From positions 1-35,562 of the forward strand of contig JALFKC010000007.1 in NCBI GenBank assembly GCA_022775765.1: DNA of 35,562 bases, in the 5' to 3' direction. The first letter of the stretch is position 1; every line of letters starts with the position of its first letter. This document shows positions 24,723 through 33,557 of the stretch, piece by piece. The stretch comes from Campylobacter sp. (GTDB taxonomy: Bacteria; Campylobacterota; Campylobacteria; Campylobacterales; Campylobacteraceae). The position numbers and the translations under genes were made by a program. The notes beneath the pieces were generated by a model that saw only the letters and a list, made by a program, of their open reading frames with translations, had not been told where the DNA came from and made no database searches.

Positions 24723-25602
24723 TCAATATTTTATATACTCTTTTAGTATGTTCATTAATTTTTCATCTAGCTCTTTTGGTTTTAAAATATAAATATATGG
24801 ATTCCACTGTTTTACAAGATTTAAAATTTCATTATCATTAAGAAATTTGAGTTTTTACTACCATATAATCATCATATTTTTCTAAAATTTCCATATTTGC
24901 AAGAGTCTTTTTTCTTAGAAAATACTTCATCGCTTTGCCGTCAATTTCGAGAATTACATCTTTTACTTCGTTTGAAAACCAGTTGGTTTGATTATCTTGT
25001 ATGCGAGTGAGAAACTCTTTGTTTGGGGTAAATTTAACATCTTTGTCAAAACTAAAATTTGAGGTTTCGCTAAGAGTGAAATTCTTTAATATCTCCCATC
25101 TTCATCAGCTAAAACATATCAAATACCTTTATTATTAATTAATTTATATGGTTTCATTATACGGTTTTTATCGAGGTATCTAAAAGTTATCTTAAAATTT
25201 TTCTAAAATAGCTTTTGATATGATTTTAAATATCTCTTTGAAATTTTGGCTATTTTCATATGGGTAATTTTTGATTAAAAACGCCTTGTTTAACTTATCA
25301 TCTAAAATTTCAACTATAAAATCCTTGTTTAAGCTTGGATAGAGATTTTGTATGCCACTAAGTGCGGCAAAGTTTTTAATATCTTTAAAACTCATTGTTC
25401 CCAAAGCGTAATCTTCAAGGCAAAATCCACCAAATTTTTTGATAATTGGCATAAATGATAGTCTTTGCAAGTCCCTATAAATCGTCCTTTGGCTCATACT
25501 AAATTCATCAGCCAACTCTTTTTGATAGAGTATCTCACCATCATTTAACCTGCGTAAAATCTCAACAATTCTAGCAATGATTTTTTCGCTTGAGTTTTCA
25601 AT
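24723..25602 (-). pseudogene. WYL-type helix-turn-helix regulator, multiply broken
   Basis: Remnant of a DeoR/YafY-like transcription factor. The N-terminal HTH reads IIARIVEILRRLNDGEILYQ and then KELADEFSMSQRTIYRDLQR. The middle and C-terminal parts (KPYKLINNKGI, YVLADEDGR, FSNEVKDVILEIDGKAMKYF, WNPYIYILKPKELDEKL) resemble a WYL sensor domain and its extension. Lesions: no usual start codon in frame (only ATT at 25602); an extra T in the run at 25194-25197; TGA at 25119-25121 where Trp is expected; and shifts near 25080-25095 and 24838-24850. The start overlaps the truA stop, so it was the last gene of that operon. Its regulatory target is unknown. Confidence 0.88.
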
Positions 25603-26314
25603 AGAACACCTTTCTTAAATATAGCCCATCTGGTGGGGCTGGGATTTTGGTGATTGCTTCGCCATTTTCAAAAGCCACTCTAAGCTCATCAAAGCTTTTG
25701 TTTTTGCACGCTTTTAGGCAGTTTGCGACTATTAGTCTAATTTGAGAACGCAAAAATCCATTGGCTTTAAAGTTAATAATTGTAAAGTTTTTGTATCTAT
25801 ATGCGTAAGATTTTTGCATATCTCTAATGCTAGTTTTTACTCCACTTCCTGTTTTCATATACGCCTTAAAATCGTGCTTTCCTATGAAAATTTTAAGGCA
25901 AGCATTTAAATAAGCCATATCAATTTGAGGATAAAAATAGTAAATTTCACTCAAAAATGGGCTAAATTTAGCGTGATTTAAAATATAAGAGTAACTTCTA
26001 GCTTTCGCATCAAACCTAGCTCCAAAATCATCTCCAACTACGCAAATTTGCCTTACATAGATATATGGCACAAGATGGCGATTTAGCATAGTTTTAAGCT
26101 TATCTAAGTTCCAAAAATCCCCACAATCAACCGCACTAACCTGCCCTAGAGCGTGAACGCCTTTATCGGTTCTAGAACTTGTTTGAACTTTGTTAAAAAT
26201 TCCAACTCTATTAAGAGCTAAATTTAATTTATCTTCAACAGCTTTTAAGTTTGGCTGTGATTGCGACCCGCAAAATTTAGCCCCGTTGTATGCGTAGGTT
26301 ATTTTTATTCTCAT
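25598..26314 (-). CDS. truA: tRNA pseudouridine(38-40) synthase
   Basis: Makes pseudouridine at positions 38-40 of the tRNA anticodon arm. 238 residues, a little shorter than E. coli TruA (270) but typical of the epsilon group. The N-terminal YNGAKFCGSQSQPNLKAVED is followed by the catalytic aspartate in SSRTDKGVHALGQV. Later segments are FDAKARSYSYIL and the C-terminal NGFLRSQIRLIVA with APPDGLYLRKVFY. It lies 14 bases after the LptF/G-type gene and overlaps the decayed WYL regulator. Confidence 0.95.
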   Translation of the reverse strand: MRIKITYAYNGAKFCGSQSQPNLKAVEDKLNLALNRVGIFNKVQTSSRTDKGVHALGQVSAVDCGDFWNLDKLKTMLNRHLVPYIYVRQICVVGDDFGARFDAKARSYSYILNHAKFSPFLSEIYYFYPQIDMAYLNACLKIFIGKHDFKAYMKTGSGVKTSIRDMQKSYAYRYKNFTIINFKANGFLRSQIRLIVANCLKACKNKSFDELRVAFENGEAITKIPAPPDGLYLRKVFY

Positions 26315-26328
26315 AAATTTGGCATTTT

Positions 26329-27360
26329 CTAAAATCGTTTTGCGATTTTAAGGGTCCAAAACACAATTGAAGCTATTAAAAAGCCAAAAAATATCGCTGG
26401 GATCGCTACAAATGGATATTTGGCAAATATCATCAAAAGTGCAAAATATGCAAACAAAACCCCTGAAATTCCAGCATAAAGCCCACCTTGTTCATATCTA
26501 TACACAACTATTCCAAAGCTTAGCGAAAAAAGCGTGCAAGCTAGTGGAAAAAGTGATACCAAAGTATAAATGCTAAAATCCTTTTTTCTTTTGTCTCTAG
26601 TTTGCATTTCAGCCCAGTAATCCCATACACTAGTTGGCTCTTTAAAATCCCCGGTTGGATTTGAATTAATTGACATATTTTTAAAATGTGTAATGTGCCA
26701 CGAACTATCAAGTTTAGTATAGATATTTCCATTTTCAAGTCTAAAAACAACTGAATTTGCTTGATTGTCAAGCACTCCGTGATCTGCAAAAATTATCCTC
26801 TCGTTTTCATCGCCAGTTTTTGGATAATACATCACAATCCCACTATAAACGCTATCATTACCACTTTTTTCTTCGCTTTCGATATATACTAGCCAGTTGT
26901 CAAATTTCTGTCCAAACTCAGCGGTTTTTATGTTTAAAACAGCTTTGGTTTTTTTGTAACTTGTAAAATTATCTTTTAAATTTTCAGCAATTGGCATAAC
27001 TATCAGCGAGACAAAAAGCATAAAAGCTGACAAGAAAAACGCAAGCTTCATAAAGAATTTTTGAATATTTTTGGGTGAGTATCCAAGTGTAAAAAATACA
27101 GTAGTTTCGTTCTCTTTAGATAGTCTAAAAAACGAGGTTGCCACCGCTACAAAAAATGATATCGGAACTGTAAAAATTAGCACCCTAGGAAGCATAAAAA
27201 GATATAGTTTTATAAGCTCAAAAAATGTTATCTCAACAACCGCGGTAAGCCTTGCAATTTGCATAAAAAACACAATTGACATTATAAGAAATAGTGTCGC
27301 AAAAAGCGACGAAAAGTTCCCCACAAAACTGCTTAGAAAATATCTATTAACCCTATCCAT
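26329..27360 (-). CDS. LptF/LptG family LPS-export permease
   Basis: Inner-membrane subunit of the lipopolysaccharide transport ABC system (LptB2FG), of the YjgP/YjgQ family. 343 residues: a membrane helix near the N-terminus (FATLFLIMSIVFFMQIA), two more around residues 55-110 with the coupling segment FFRLSKENETTVFFTLGYSP, a periplasmic beta-jellyroll domain of about residues 130-260, and three C-terminal helices. Whether it is LptF or LptG cannot be settled here. In many epsilonproteobacteria the two are encoded apart. It overlaps the prepilin peptidase gene by 8 bases and leads to truA. Confidence 0.9.
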   Translation of the reverse strand: MDRVNRYFLSSFVGNFSSLFATLFLIMSIVFFMQIARLTAVVEITFFELIKLYLFMLPRVLIFTVPISFFVAVATSFFRLSKENETTVFFTLGYSPKNIQKFFMKLAFFLSAFMLFVSLIVMPIAENLKDNFTSYKKTKAVLNIKTAEFGQKFDNWLVYIESEEKSGNDSVYSGIVMYYPKTGDENERIIFADHGVLDNQANSVVFRLENGNIYTKLDSSWHITHFKNMSINSNPTGDFKEPTSVWDYWAEMQTRDKRKKDFSIYTLVSLFPLACTLFSLSFGIVVYRYEQGGLYAGISGVLFAYFALLMIFAKYPFVAIPAIFFGFLIASIVFWTLKIAKRF

Positions 27361-28108
27361 ACAGATATCCTAAAAGCTCTAAAATTTGCGTTTTAAAAGC
27401 GTAAGTTAGCACCAATCCTGCACTTAAAAACGGCACGAATGCTAATTCGTAATTTTTCTTTCTTATTATGAGATAAACTGGCAGGGTCAAAATCGCTGCG
27501 ATATATATCGCTACAGCCCCTAGTTTTAGCCCAAGCACAGCTCCAATTAATGCAGCTATGTATATATCTGCACTTCCCATCGCTTCGGTTTTCATAGCTT
27601 TGCTTACTACAAATCTAAGTAGCCAAAATAAAAACGCATAAAACACGGTAGCGATGATAGTATCAATCATACCATCAATTTCAAACTCGCCTACGCTAAA
27701 TCCATATAAAACCCCAAAAATCAAACTCGCATACAAAAGCTTCTCAGGCACAGCTTTGTAGCGAATATCAATCAAACTCAGATCCATCAAGGCTATAAAA
27801 GTAAGCCCCAAAAATGCACTACTTATTAAATTTGCTTCACTAAAGTAGCAAAAAAGTGCTATTAATCCGCCCAAAAGTTCGATTATAGGATATTGAATGC
27901 TGATTTTTTCACCACAAAATGCACACTTTCCATAAAGAAAAAGCCACGAAAAAAGTGGGATATTGTGATACCATTTAAGTGGCGTGTGGCAACTTTGACA
28001 GTGCGATGCAGGAAAGTTAATGCTCTCATTTTTTGGCATTCTATAAATTACTACATTGCTAAATGAGCCAAGACATAGTCCAAATATAAAGTAAATCACC
28101 GCATTCAT
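27353..28108 (-). CDS. Prepilin peptidase (A24 family)
   Basis: Inner-membrane aspartic protease that cuts, and usually methylates, type IV-pilin-like proteins. 251 residues. The N-terminal methylase domain has the four-cysteine zinc motif (C37/C40 in HCQSC and C62/C65 in KCAFC). The catalytic aspartates are D114 in LSLIDIRYKAVPEKL and D181 in EAMGSADIY. The second motif is usually GGGDIK, so GSAD is divergent but keeps the Asp. About seven or eight membrane helices. In Campylobacter the likely substrates are the pseudopilins of the DNA-uptake system. It overlaps uppS by ATGA and the LptF/G gene by 8 bases. Confidence 0.93.
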   Translation of the reverse strand: MNAVIYFIFGLCLGSFSNVVIYRMPKNESINFPASHCQSCHTPLKWYHNIPLFSWLFLYGKCAFCGEKISIQYPIIELLGGLIALFCYFSEANLISSAFLGLTFIALMDLSLIDIRYKAVPEKLLYASLIFGVLYGFSVGEFEIDGMIDTIIATVFYAFLFWLLRFVVSKAMKTEAMGSADIYIAALIGAVLGLKLGAVAIYIAAILTLPVYLIIRKKNYELAFVPFLSAGLVLTYAFKTQILELLGYLYG

Positions 28109-28770
28109 CTACCAAAAGTCCTTTTTCTATTTTGAAAATTTTCTACAATTTGCTTCATCTCATCATAATTAAACTCAGGCCACAATGTTTTGCTAAAAAA
28201 TAGTTCAGCATAACTGCACTGCCAAAGTAAAAAATTTGATATCCTAAAATCCCCAGCTGTTCTTACCAAAAGATCTACAGGTGGCACTTCAAGGTTTGCT
28301 TCTATATTTTGTTCGTTTAGCTCAATGCCAAGGCGACTAAGTTTTTGACAAACCCTTGAAATTTCATCTTTTGAGCTGTAACTTAGAGCCAAATTTAATG
28401 TTAAATTTTGGTTAGATTTAGTTAAATTTGCTAGGTTCAAAATCTTATCTTTGGTGCAATCTTTAAATCTATCCAAATCCCCAATGGGGTGAAATTTAAT
28501 AGAGTGCTTTTTAAAAATATAGACTTTTTCATCCAAAAACCGATCCATTAAATTTAAAAGCACAGCAATCTCTTTTTTTGGGCGGTTCCAATTTTCCATA
28601 CTAAAAGCGTAAAGTGTTAGCTCTTTGATCTCATAATCTATACAAAATCTACAGATCTCTTCTATAACTTCACTGCCTTTTTCGTAGCCATCTACCTGCT
28701 TTAGAGTGTGCTTTTTTGCCCACCGTCTATTGCCATCCATTATGATGGCAAGATGATTGATTTTATTCAT
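28105..28770 (-). CDS. uppS: Undecaprenyl diphosphate synthase (cis-prenyl transferase)
   Basis: Extends farnesyl diphosphate with eight isoprene units to make the lipid carrier for peptidoglycan and glycan synthesis. 221 residues from the ATG at 28770, chosen because MNKINHLAIIMDGNRRWAKK matches the family start. A longer frame reaching 28812 lies inside coaBC and is unlikely. Family signatures: HLAIIMDGNRRWAK with the catalytic Asp12, GYEKGSEVIEE, LTLYAFSMENWNRP, and the C-terminal VRTAGDFRISNFLLWQCSYA followed by ELFF. GDFRIS replaces the common GEQRIS. It overlaps coaBC by 8 bases and the peptidase gene by 4. Confidence 0.95.
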   Translation of the reverse strand: MNKINHLAIIMDGNRRWAKKHTLKQVDGYEKGSEVIEEICRFCIDYEIKELTLYAFSMENWNRPKKEIAVLLNLMDRFLDEKVYIFKKHSIKFHPIGDLDRFKDCTKDKILNLANLTKSNQNLTLNLALSYSSKDEISRVCQKLSRLGIELNEQNIEANLEVPPVDLLVRTAGDFRISNFLLWQCSYAELFFSKTLWPEFNYDEMKQIVENFQNRKRTFGR

Positions 28771-29944
28771 CAAACAGGCTTTTTGAGAGTTTTGCGATCT
28801 GCATTGCAACACTAGTTTTTGGTGCAGCTTCTATAAAAACCTCTCTATTTTTGCCAATAAAGGTTATTTCTGTATTTTCAGAGCCAAACTTTACCACATC
28901 GCTAAGCAGATTTAGGCATATTGCGTCGAGATTTTTTTCGCTTAAAGCATTTTTTGCATTTTTTTTGGCTACAAGCTTATCTACTTCAAGTTTAAAGCCG
29001 ATTTTTTTAACCCCAGCTGGGTTAAAATTAGCGATAATATCCTCGTTTTTTTTGAAATTTAGGGCAAAAACATCACTTAAATCCTCTTTTTTCATCTTGC
29101 CTTTTACTCGAACAGGTAGATAATCACTCACCGCAGCAGCCATCACAACGATATCGCCACTTTTTAAGTTTTGACTTTTAAGAGCAGTTTTAAGCCCGAT
29201 AGATGTGTCAAATTTGATAAATTTATATGGAACTTCAAAATTTATACTACTTATAAATACCACATTTGCCCCAAGCAAAAAGTATGCGTCAGCCAAAGCT
29301 TTGCCTGTTTTCCCACTTGAGAGATTTGTCACAGCTCTAACATCATCAATTTTTTCGGTGGTAGCTCCAGCTGTGACAACTACGGTTTTGTTTTCAAAAA
29401 ATTTATCCTTATAAAACGCCTTGCAAATTTCAAGGTAGATATCCATCACTTCAGCAAGCCCACCATTTGCTATCTCACCACAGGCAAGTTTTTTGATTTG
29501 AGGATTTGTGATTTTGACACCATTGTGGATTAGGATTTTTAGAGAGTTTAGTGTAGCAAAGTTCATAAGCATTCGCTCATTTGCTGCTGGAGCGATGATG
29601 ATAGGGGCTTTGGTGGCAACTAAAGTCTGCATAAAGATATTATCACAGACTCCATTTGCGAGTTTATTTATGGTATTTACGCTAGCTGGAGCGATAACTA
29701 CAAGGTCGCATTTGCCATATTCTATATGATTAATTCCATCAAGCCAGTTTTGGGTTTTAGACGATAGGACTTTATGTCCGCTTAAGGCCTCAAATGGCTC
29801 AGGATTTACAAAGTTTAGCACCCCATCGCTTAGTGCTACTTTTACGCTAGCACCTGCTTTTTTAAGCATAGAAAGAAGTTCAAATGATTTATAAAAACTT
29901 ATGCTTCCGCATATTGCTAATAGAATTTTTTTGCCTTTTAACAT
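28763..29944 (-). CDS. coaBC: Bifunctional phosphopantothenoylcysteine synthetase/decarboxylase
   Basis: Two steps of coenzyme A synthesis in one protein (also called dfp). 393 residues. The N-terminal flavin decarboxylase (CoaC) begins LLAICGSISFYKSFELL, with the active-site histidine in GINHIEYG (H73), IAPASVNTINKLANG, APAANERM (usually PAMNxxM, so slightly divergent) and the LACGEIANGGLAEV cysteine loop. The C-terminal synthetase (CoaB) begins near residue 185 with VVVTAGATTEKIDDVR and LSSGKTGKALADA, and has the KKNEDI motif. It overlaps glmU by 7 bases upstream and uppS by 8 downstream. Confidence 0.95.
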   Translation of the reverse strand: MLKGKKILLAICGSISFYKSFELLSMLKKAGASVKVALSDGVLNFVNPEPFEALSGHKVLSSKTQNWLDGINHIEYGKCDLVVIAPASVNTINKLANGVCDNIFMQTLVATKAPIIIAPAANERMLMNFATLNSLKILIHNGVKITNPQIKKLACGEIANGGLAEVMDIYLEICKAFYKDKFFENKTVVVTAGATTEKIDDVRAVTNLSSGKTGKALADAYFLLGANVVFISSINFEVPYKFIKFDTSIGLKTALKSQNLKSGDIVVMAAAVSDYLPVRVKGKMKKEDLSDVFALNFKKNEDIIANFNPAGVKKIGFKLEVDKLVAKKNAKNALSEKNLDAICLNLLSDVVKFGSENTEITFIGKNREVFIEAAPKTSVAMQIAKLSKSLFDE

Positions 29945-31239
29945 TTTTTGTCCTTAAAAAATTTATAAAAATATCCATCTTTGTTACTTTGAGCTGTTCT
30001 ACTAATTGCCAAAGCACCCTTTGGAATATCTTTGGTGATTGTGCTTCCTGCGGCTATTAGGGTGTCATCAGCGATATTTACTGGTGCTACAATTTGAGTG
30101 TCGCTTCCGATGAATACATTTTTGCCGATTATAGTTTGGTATTTTTTAATGCCATCGTAATTGCAAGTTATCGTCCCACACCCTACATTTGTGCCACTAC
30201 CGATTAAACAATCCCCAAGGTAGCTTAGGTGGCCAGCTTTAACACCATCAAGCTTAGCATTTTTAAGCTCGACAAAATTGCCTATGTGAGTTTTATTAAT
30301 GCTAGATTTTGGCCTTAGGTGAGCCATAGGGCCAATATCGCTATCAATCACTTCGCTAAACTCAACCACACTTGAGCTTTTGATGATTGAGTTTTTAATA
30401 TAGCACTCGCCGATAATGCTGACATTTTCTTCTACTATACATTCGCCTTCAAATTTTGCTTTGATATCGATATATGAGGTTTGAGGGAGCCTAAAATACA
30501 CGCCACTTAGCATTAGAGCTTTTTTGATTCGTCTTTGCATAATCTCTTCAGCTACGCTTAAGGCAAATTTGTCATTTATACCCATAAAGTTCTCTTCATC
30601 AACCATCACAGGCTTGCAAATTAGCCCTTTTTTGACTGCTATTTCTATAGCGTCTGTAAGATAGTATTCGTTTTGAGCATTTTGATTTGAAATCAGTGGC
30701 AAAATTTCAGTCAAAACCTTGCTATCAAAGCAGTAGCAACCACCATTAACTGTGTCAATTAACCGCTCTTTCTCTGAGGCGTCTTTTTGCTCGACGATTT
30801 TTTGGATATTTTCGCCATCTAAGATTACGCGACCGTAGCTATTTGGATTATCGGTTTTAAATACGCTAAGCGTAATATCAGCGTCAATTTTGCTTAAGCT
30901 ATCTATATCACTACTTTGGATTAAAGGCATATCGCCACACAAAATTACAGTTTTTTTAGCACTAAATTTGATATCTTTTAAAGCCCCAGCAGTGCCTGGA
31001 TAGTTATCAATATCTTGTTTGTAAATTTTAGTATTTGGATAGTGAGATAAAATTTCATCTTTGATTTCATCTATTTGATGAGACAAAATCACGCTTACAT
31101 TTTGGCTAACTTTATAAGCCTCATTTAACACATGAATTATCATCGCTTCGCCACTAAGCGGGGCTAAAACTTTGGCTTTTTGGGATTTCATCCTTGTGCC
31201 AAAACCGGCTGCTAAAACTACAATCTCTATATCATTCAT
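29938..31239 (-). CDS. glmU: Bifunctional GlcN-1-P acetyltransferase/GlcNAc-1-P uridyltransferase
   Basis: Makes UDP-GlcNAc for peptidoglycan, LPS and protein glycans. 433 residues, shorter than E. coli (456) but usual here. The uridyltransferase domain starts VVLAAGFGTRMKSQKAKVL (the PKVL proline is Ala) and includes ILCGDMPLI and NGGCYCFDS. The C-terminal left-handed beta-helix acetyltransferase holds HLRPKSSINKTHIGNFVELK, the HLSYLGD loop, GCGTITCNYDG and GSDTQIVAPVNI. It opens the glmU-coaBC-uppS-peptidase-lptF/G-truA run, in which most neighbours overlap. Confidence 0.96.
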   Translation of the reverse strand: MNDIEIVVLAAGFGTRMKSQKAKVLAPLSGEAMIIHVLNEAYKVSQNVSVILSHQIDEIKDEILSHYPNTKIYKQDIDNYPGTAGALKDIKFSAKKTVILCGDMPLIQSSDIDSLSKIDADITLSVFKTDNPNSYGRVILDGENIQKIVEQKDASEKERLIDTVNGGCYCFDSKVLTEILPLISNQNAQNEYYLTDAIEIAVKKGLICKPVMVDEENFMGINDKFALSVAEEIMQRRIKKALMLSGVYFRLPQTSYIDIKAKFEGECIVEENVSIIGECYIKNSIIKSSSVVEFSEVIDSDIGPMAHLRPKSSINKTHIGNFVELKNAKLDGVKAGHLSYLGDCLIGSGTNVGCGTITCNYDGIKKYQTIIGKNVFIGSDTQIVAPVNIADDTLIAAGSTITKDIPKGALAISRTAQSNKDGYFYKFFKDKKC

Positions 31240-31281
31240 AGGCTTCCTTTAAAAAATTACGCCATTTTATCACAAGTTTGG

Positions 31282-32154
31282 TTAAATTTTCTTTTTGCTA
31301 TGTTTGGTCGTGGTTTTAGTTGGAATAAAGGCTGTTGTGAGTGTATAAAATACGACTGCAAAAACTATCAATCCGCCACCAAAAACTATAAATTTGCTAA
31401 CCTTTTGCCCTACAAATATCCATCCCCAAATCGGAGCCAATAAACTCTCTAGCATAATTATAAGCCCAACTTCTGCACTTAAGATATATTTAGATGCGTT
31501 TCCTATCAAAAGCCTAGAAATCGGCGTAACCAAAAGCCCCATAATCAAAACTGCACTTAAATTTCTCGCTCCAAAGTCGCTAAAATTTACAAATGGCAAA
31601 GATAAAACTGCAATTATAATAGCTGAGAGTGAAATTTGAGAGTACCTATTTAGATTTGGGGTGTGCGAAAGTATAATATAAAGAGTGCTAAACAAAAACA
31701 CTACGCAAAATGCTAAAATCACGCCTAATAAATTTAGCTCTTTTTGTGAATCTTTTAGGATGATTGCTACGCCAATTATCACAAAAAACGCACTGATAAA
31801 TAGCGATTTTGGGCTTTTGGTTTTGGTAAAAAGTGTATCAAGCAAAGCTGAGACAATTGGCGTAGTGGCTAGAATTAACACAGTTGTGCTAATGTTAGTG
31901 AGTTTGACTGCATTTACAAAGCAAATATTGCTAAGCCCCATAGATAGCGAAGCTAGGAAAAGGGCTTTTTTGTGGGAAAAAAGTGGTTTAGTTTGCTTGT
32001 CAAATTTCATCAAAACTATAGTTGAAATAAGTAGTGTTATCCCCAAAACAAACAAAAAGTCAAAGCCTTTAAGAGAACTTAAACTCACCAAAGTGGATTC
32101 AAAACTCATCACAAAAACGCCAACGATTGCTAAAACAAATCCCTTTTTTCGCAA
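31282..32154 (-). CDS. EamA/DMT-superfamily transporter
   Basis: Inner-membrane protein of 290 residues with about ten helices in two EamA halves. The first half runs to about residue 135 and includes AVKLTNISTTVLILATTPIVSAL. The second includes LLGVILAFCVVFLFSTLYII and KYILSAEVGLIIMLESLLAP, where the ALxxxxxVxxxxxLEPL-like end of the fold is recognisable. The tail is short and basic (TKTTTKHSKKKI). DMT transporters commonly export amino acids or metabolites; the substrate here is unknown. It follows the SSS symporter gene by 2 bases and precedes glmU by 42. Confidence 0.88.
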   Translation of the reverse strand: MRKKGFVLAIVGVFVMSFESTLVSLSSLKGFDFLFVLGITLLISTIVLMKFDKQTKPLFSHKKALFLASLSMGLSNICFVNAVKLTNISTTVLILATTPIVSALLDTLFTKTKSPKSLFISAFFVIIGVAIILKDSQKELNLLGVILAFCVVFLFSTLYIILSHTPNLNRYSQISLSAIIIAVLSLPFVNFSDFGARNLSAVLIMGLLVTPISRLLIGNASKYILSAEVGLIIMLESLLAPIWGWIFVGQKVSKFIVFGGGLIVFAVVFYTLTTAFIPTKTTTKHSKKKI

Positions 32155-32156
32155 AT

Positions 32157-33461
32157 TTATCCTTTGCTTTCATATTTTAATACCGCTATTATACTAAAAA
32201 TAGCAGCCACAAAAACACCCAAAAAGCTAAAAATTTTATCCCCGCTAATTGCAGCTACAAGTCCGCACAACCCACCAAATATCATGGCCAAAATAGCAAA
32301 AAGCTTATCGATTTTGCCATCAAAAACTATCGCAAAAAACAGAGTCACAACTACGCCCGTTGCAAAGATATCGTTGGCTGCAAAAAGATAATCAAGTATT
32401 CCAAGTTCGCTTCCATAAAGTGTTAAAATATATGAAATCACGCCAACTATCAATACAAAAACTCTATTAATTTTAATATCGCTAATGTTTAAAACATCGT
32501 AGCAAAATACGCTTGAAGCGGTAATCAAGCAGGTATCAGCCGAAGATATTATCGCACTTAACAGTCCTAAAAGTAGCAAAATTCCTAGTGCAGGTGGCAA
32601 AGCGTTAAAAAGCGTAACTGTCAAAAACTCGCCACTTTTCCCTTCGTTTAAGCTAATCGCACCAAATGCGATGATGACAATCAAAAACGCTGTTAAAACT
32701 ATGCCAATCACGCTCAAAATCATCCCATTTTTTGCTGAGTTTTCATCTTTGGCACTAAAAATTCTCGCAAAAATATCTGGGTCAATGACATAAACTAGCC
32801 CTTGAATTAAGATATAATACGCGATTAAATCGTAGCCAAATCTGTCATTGACAAGTTCAAATTTTAAGTTTGCAAATAAATTTGAGGGCTGTAATATCAT
32901 CCAAACCAATACCGCCAAAAGTGCGACAATAACTATTAAAAACTGCCAAAAATCGCTCTTTATTACACTTTTTTGACCGCCAAGAAATGTATATATGACA
33001 ATGATTATCGCTGAGATTAAAACGCCATTTGCGATTCCAAAAGCTGATAGAATTTTACCTGCAGCGATAAACTGAGCTGCTAGGATAGCAAACCACGACA
33101 GAGTTATTAAAACCGCACTAATTTTTCTAGCACTATTTGAGATATAAACTTCACAAAGTTGCGGAAGCGTAAGAACGCCAGTTTTGCGAAGTTTTTTGGC
33201 AAAAAGTAGAGCTAAAACGCTAAGCCCCAAAGCCCCAGCCAAAAGCCACCAAATCGCAGGAAAGCCGTATTTATAGACATTTGCCACAAGTCCAATCGTC
33301 GCACTAGCCCCAATACAGCTTGCCATTACAGAAAAGCCAACTTTTGTAGCATTTGTGCTACGATTAGCAACCAAAAACCCTTCCAAGGTTTCTTTTTTGT
33401 TGAAATTTAAAAGCCCAATTCCAAACAAAAAAAGCGTGTAAATTATTAAAATCCAAATCAT
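32157..33461 (-). CDS. Sodium:solute symporter (SSS) family protein
   Basis: LeuT-fold inner-membrane transporter of 434 residues with about 12-13 helices. Family traits are an N-terminal helix followed by EGFLVANRSTN, the broken helix SVMASCIGASATIGLVANVYKYG, and LLGLLSAIISSADTCLITAS, a form of the SSS signature near residue 305 that lines the sodium site. Two pieces of the family (AAQFIAAGKILSAF and IYTFLGGQKSVIKSDFWQF) are clear. Solutes in the family include proline, pantothenate, sugars and acetate; nothing here decides among them. Only 2 bases separate it from the EamA gene, so the two transporters are co-transcribed. bioD lies 96 bases upstream. Confidence 0.9.
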   Translation of the reverse strand: MIWILIIYTLFLFGIGLLNFNKKETLEGFLVANRSTNATKVGFSVMASCIGASATIGLVANVYKYGFPAIWWLLAGALGLSVLALLFAKKLRKTGVLTLPQLCEVYISNSARKISAVLITLSWFAILAAQFIAAGKILSAFGIANGVLISAIIIVIYTFLGGQKSVIKSDFWQFLIVIVALLAVLVWMILQPSNLFANLKFELVNDRFGYDLIAYYILIQGLVYVIDPDIFARIFSAKDENSAKNGMILSVIGIVLTAFLIVIIAFGAISLNEGKSGEFLTVTLFNALPPALGILLLLGLLSAIISSADTCLITASSVFCYDVLNISDIKINRVFVLIVGVISYILTLYGSELGILDYLFAANDIFATGVVVTLFFAIVFDGKIDKLFAILAMIFGGLCGLVAAISGDKIFSFLGVFVAAIFSIIAVLKYESKG

Positions 33462-33557
33462 TTTAACTCCAATTTATAAATTTATTAAAAAACAGGGCGG
33501 TATTTTATTTTAAATTATATAAAAATAGTATAAAAAATAAATTCTAATTATTATAAT

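Noticed and set aside
31685-32197. 170-codon plus-strand frame opposite the EamA gene
   Set aside because: It is antisense to a recognisable membrane transporter, and its composition is the complement of hydrophobic codons.
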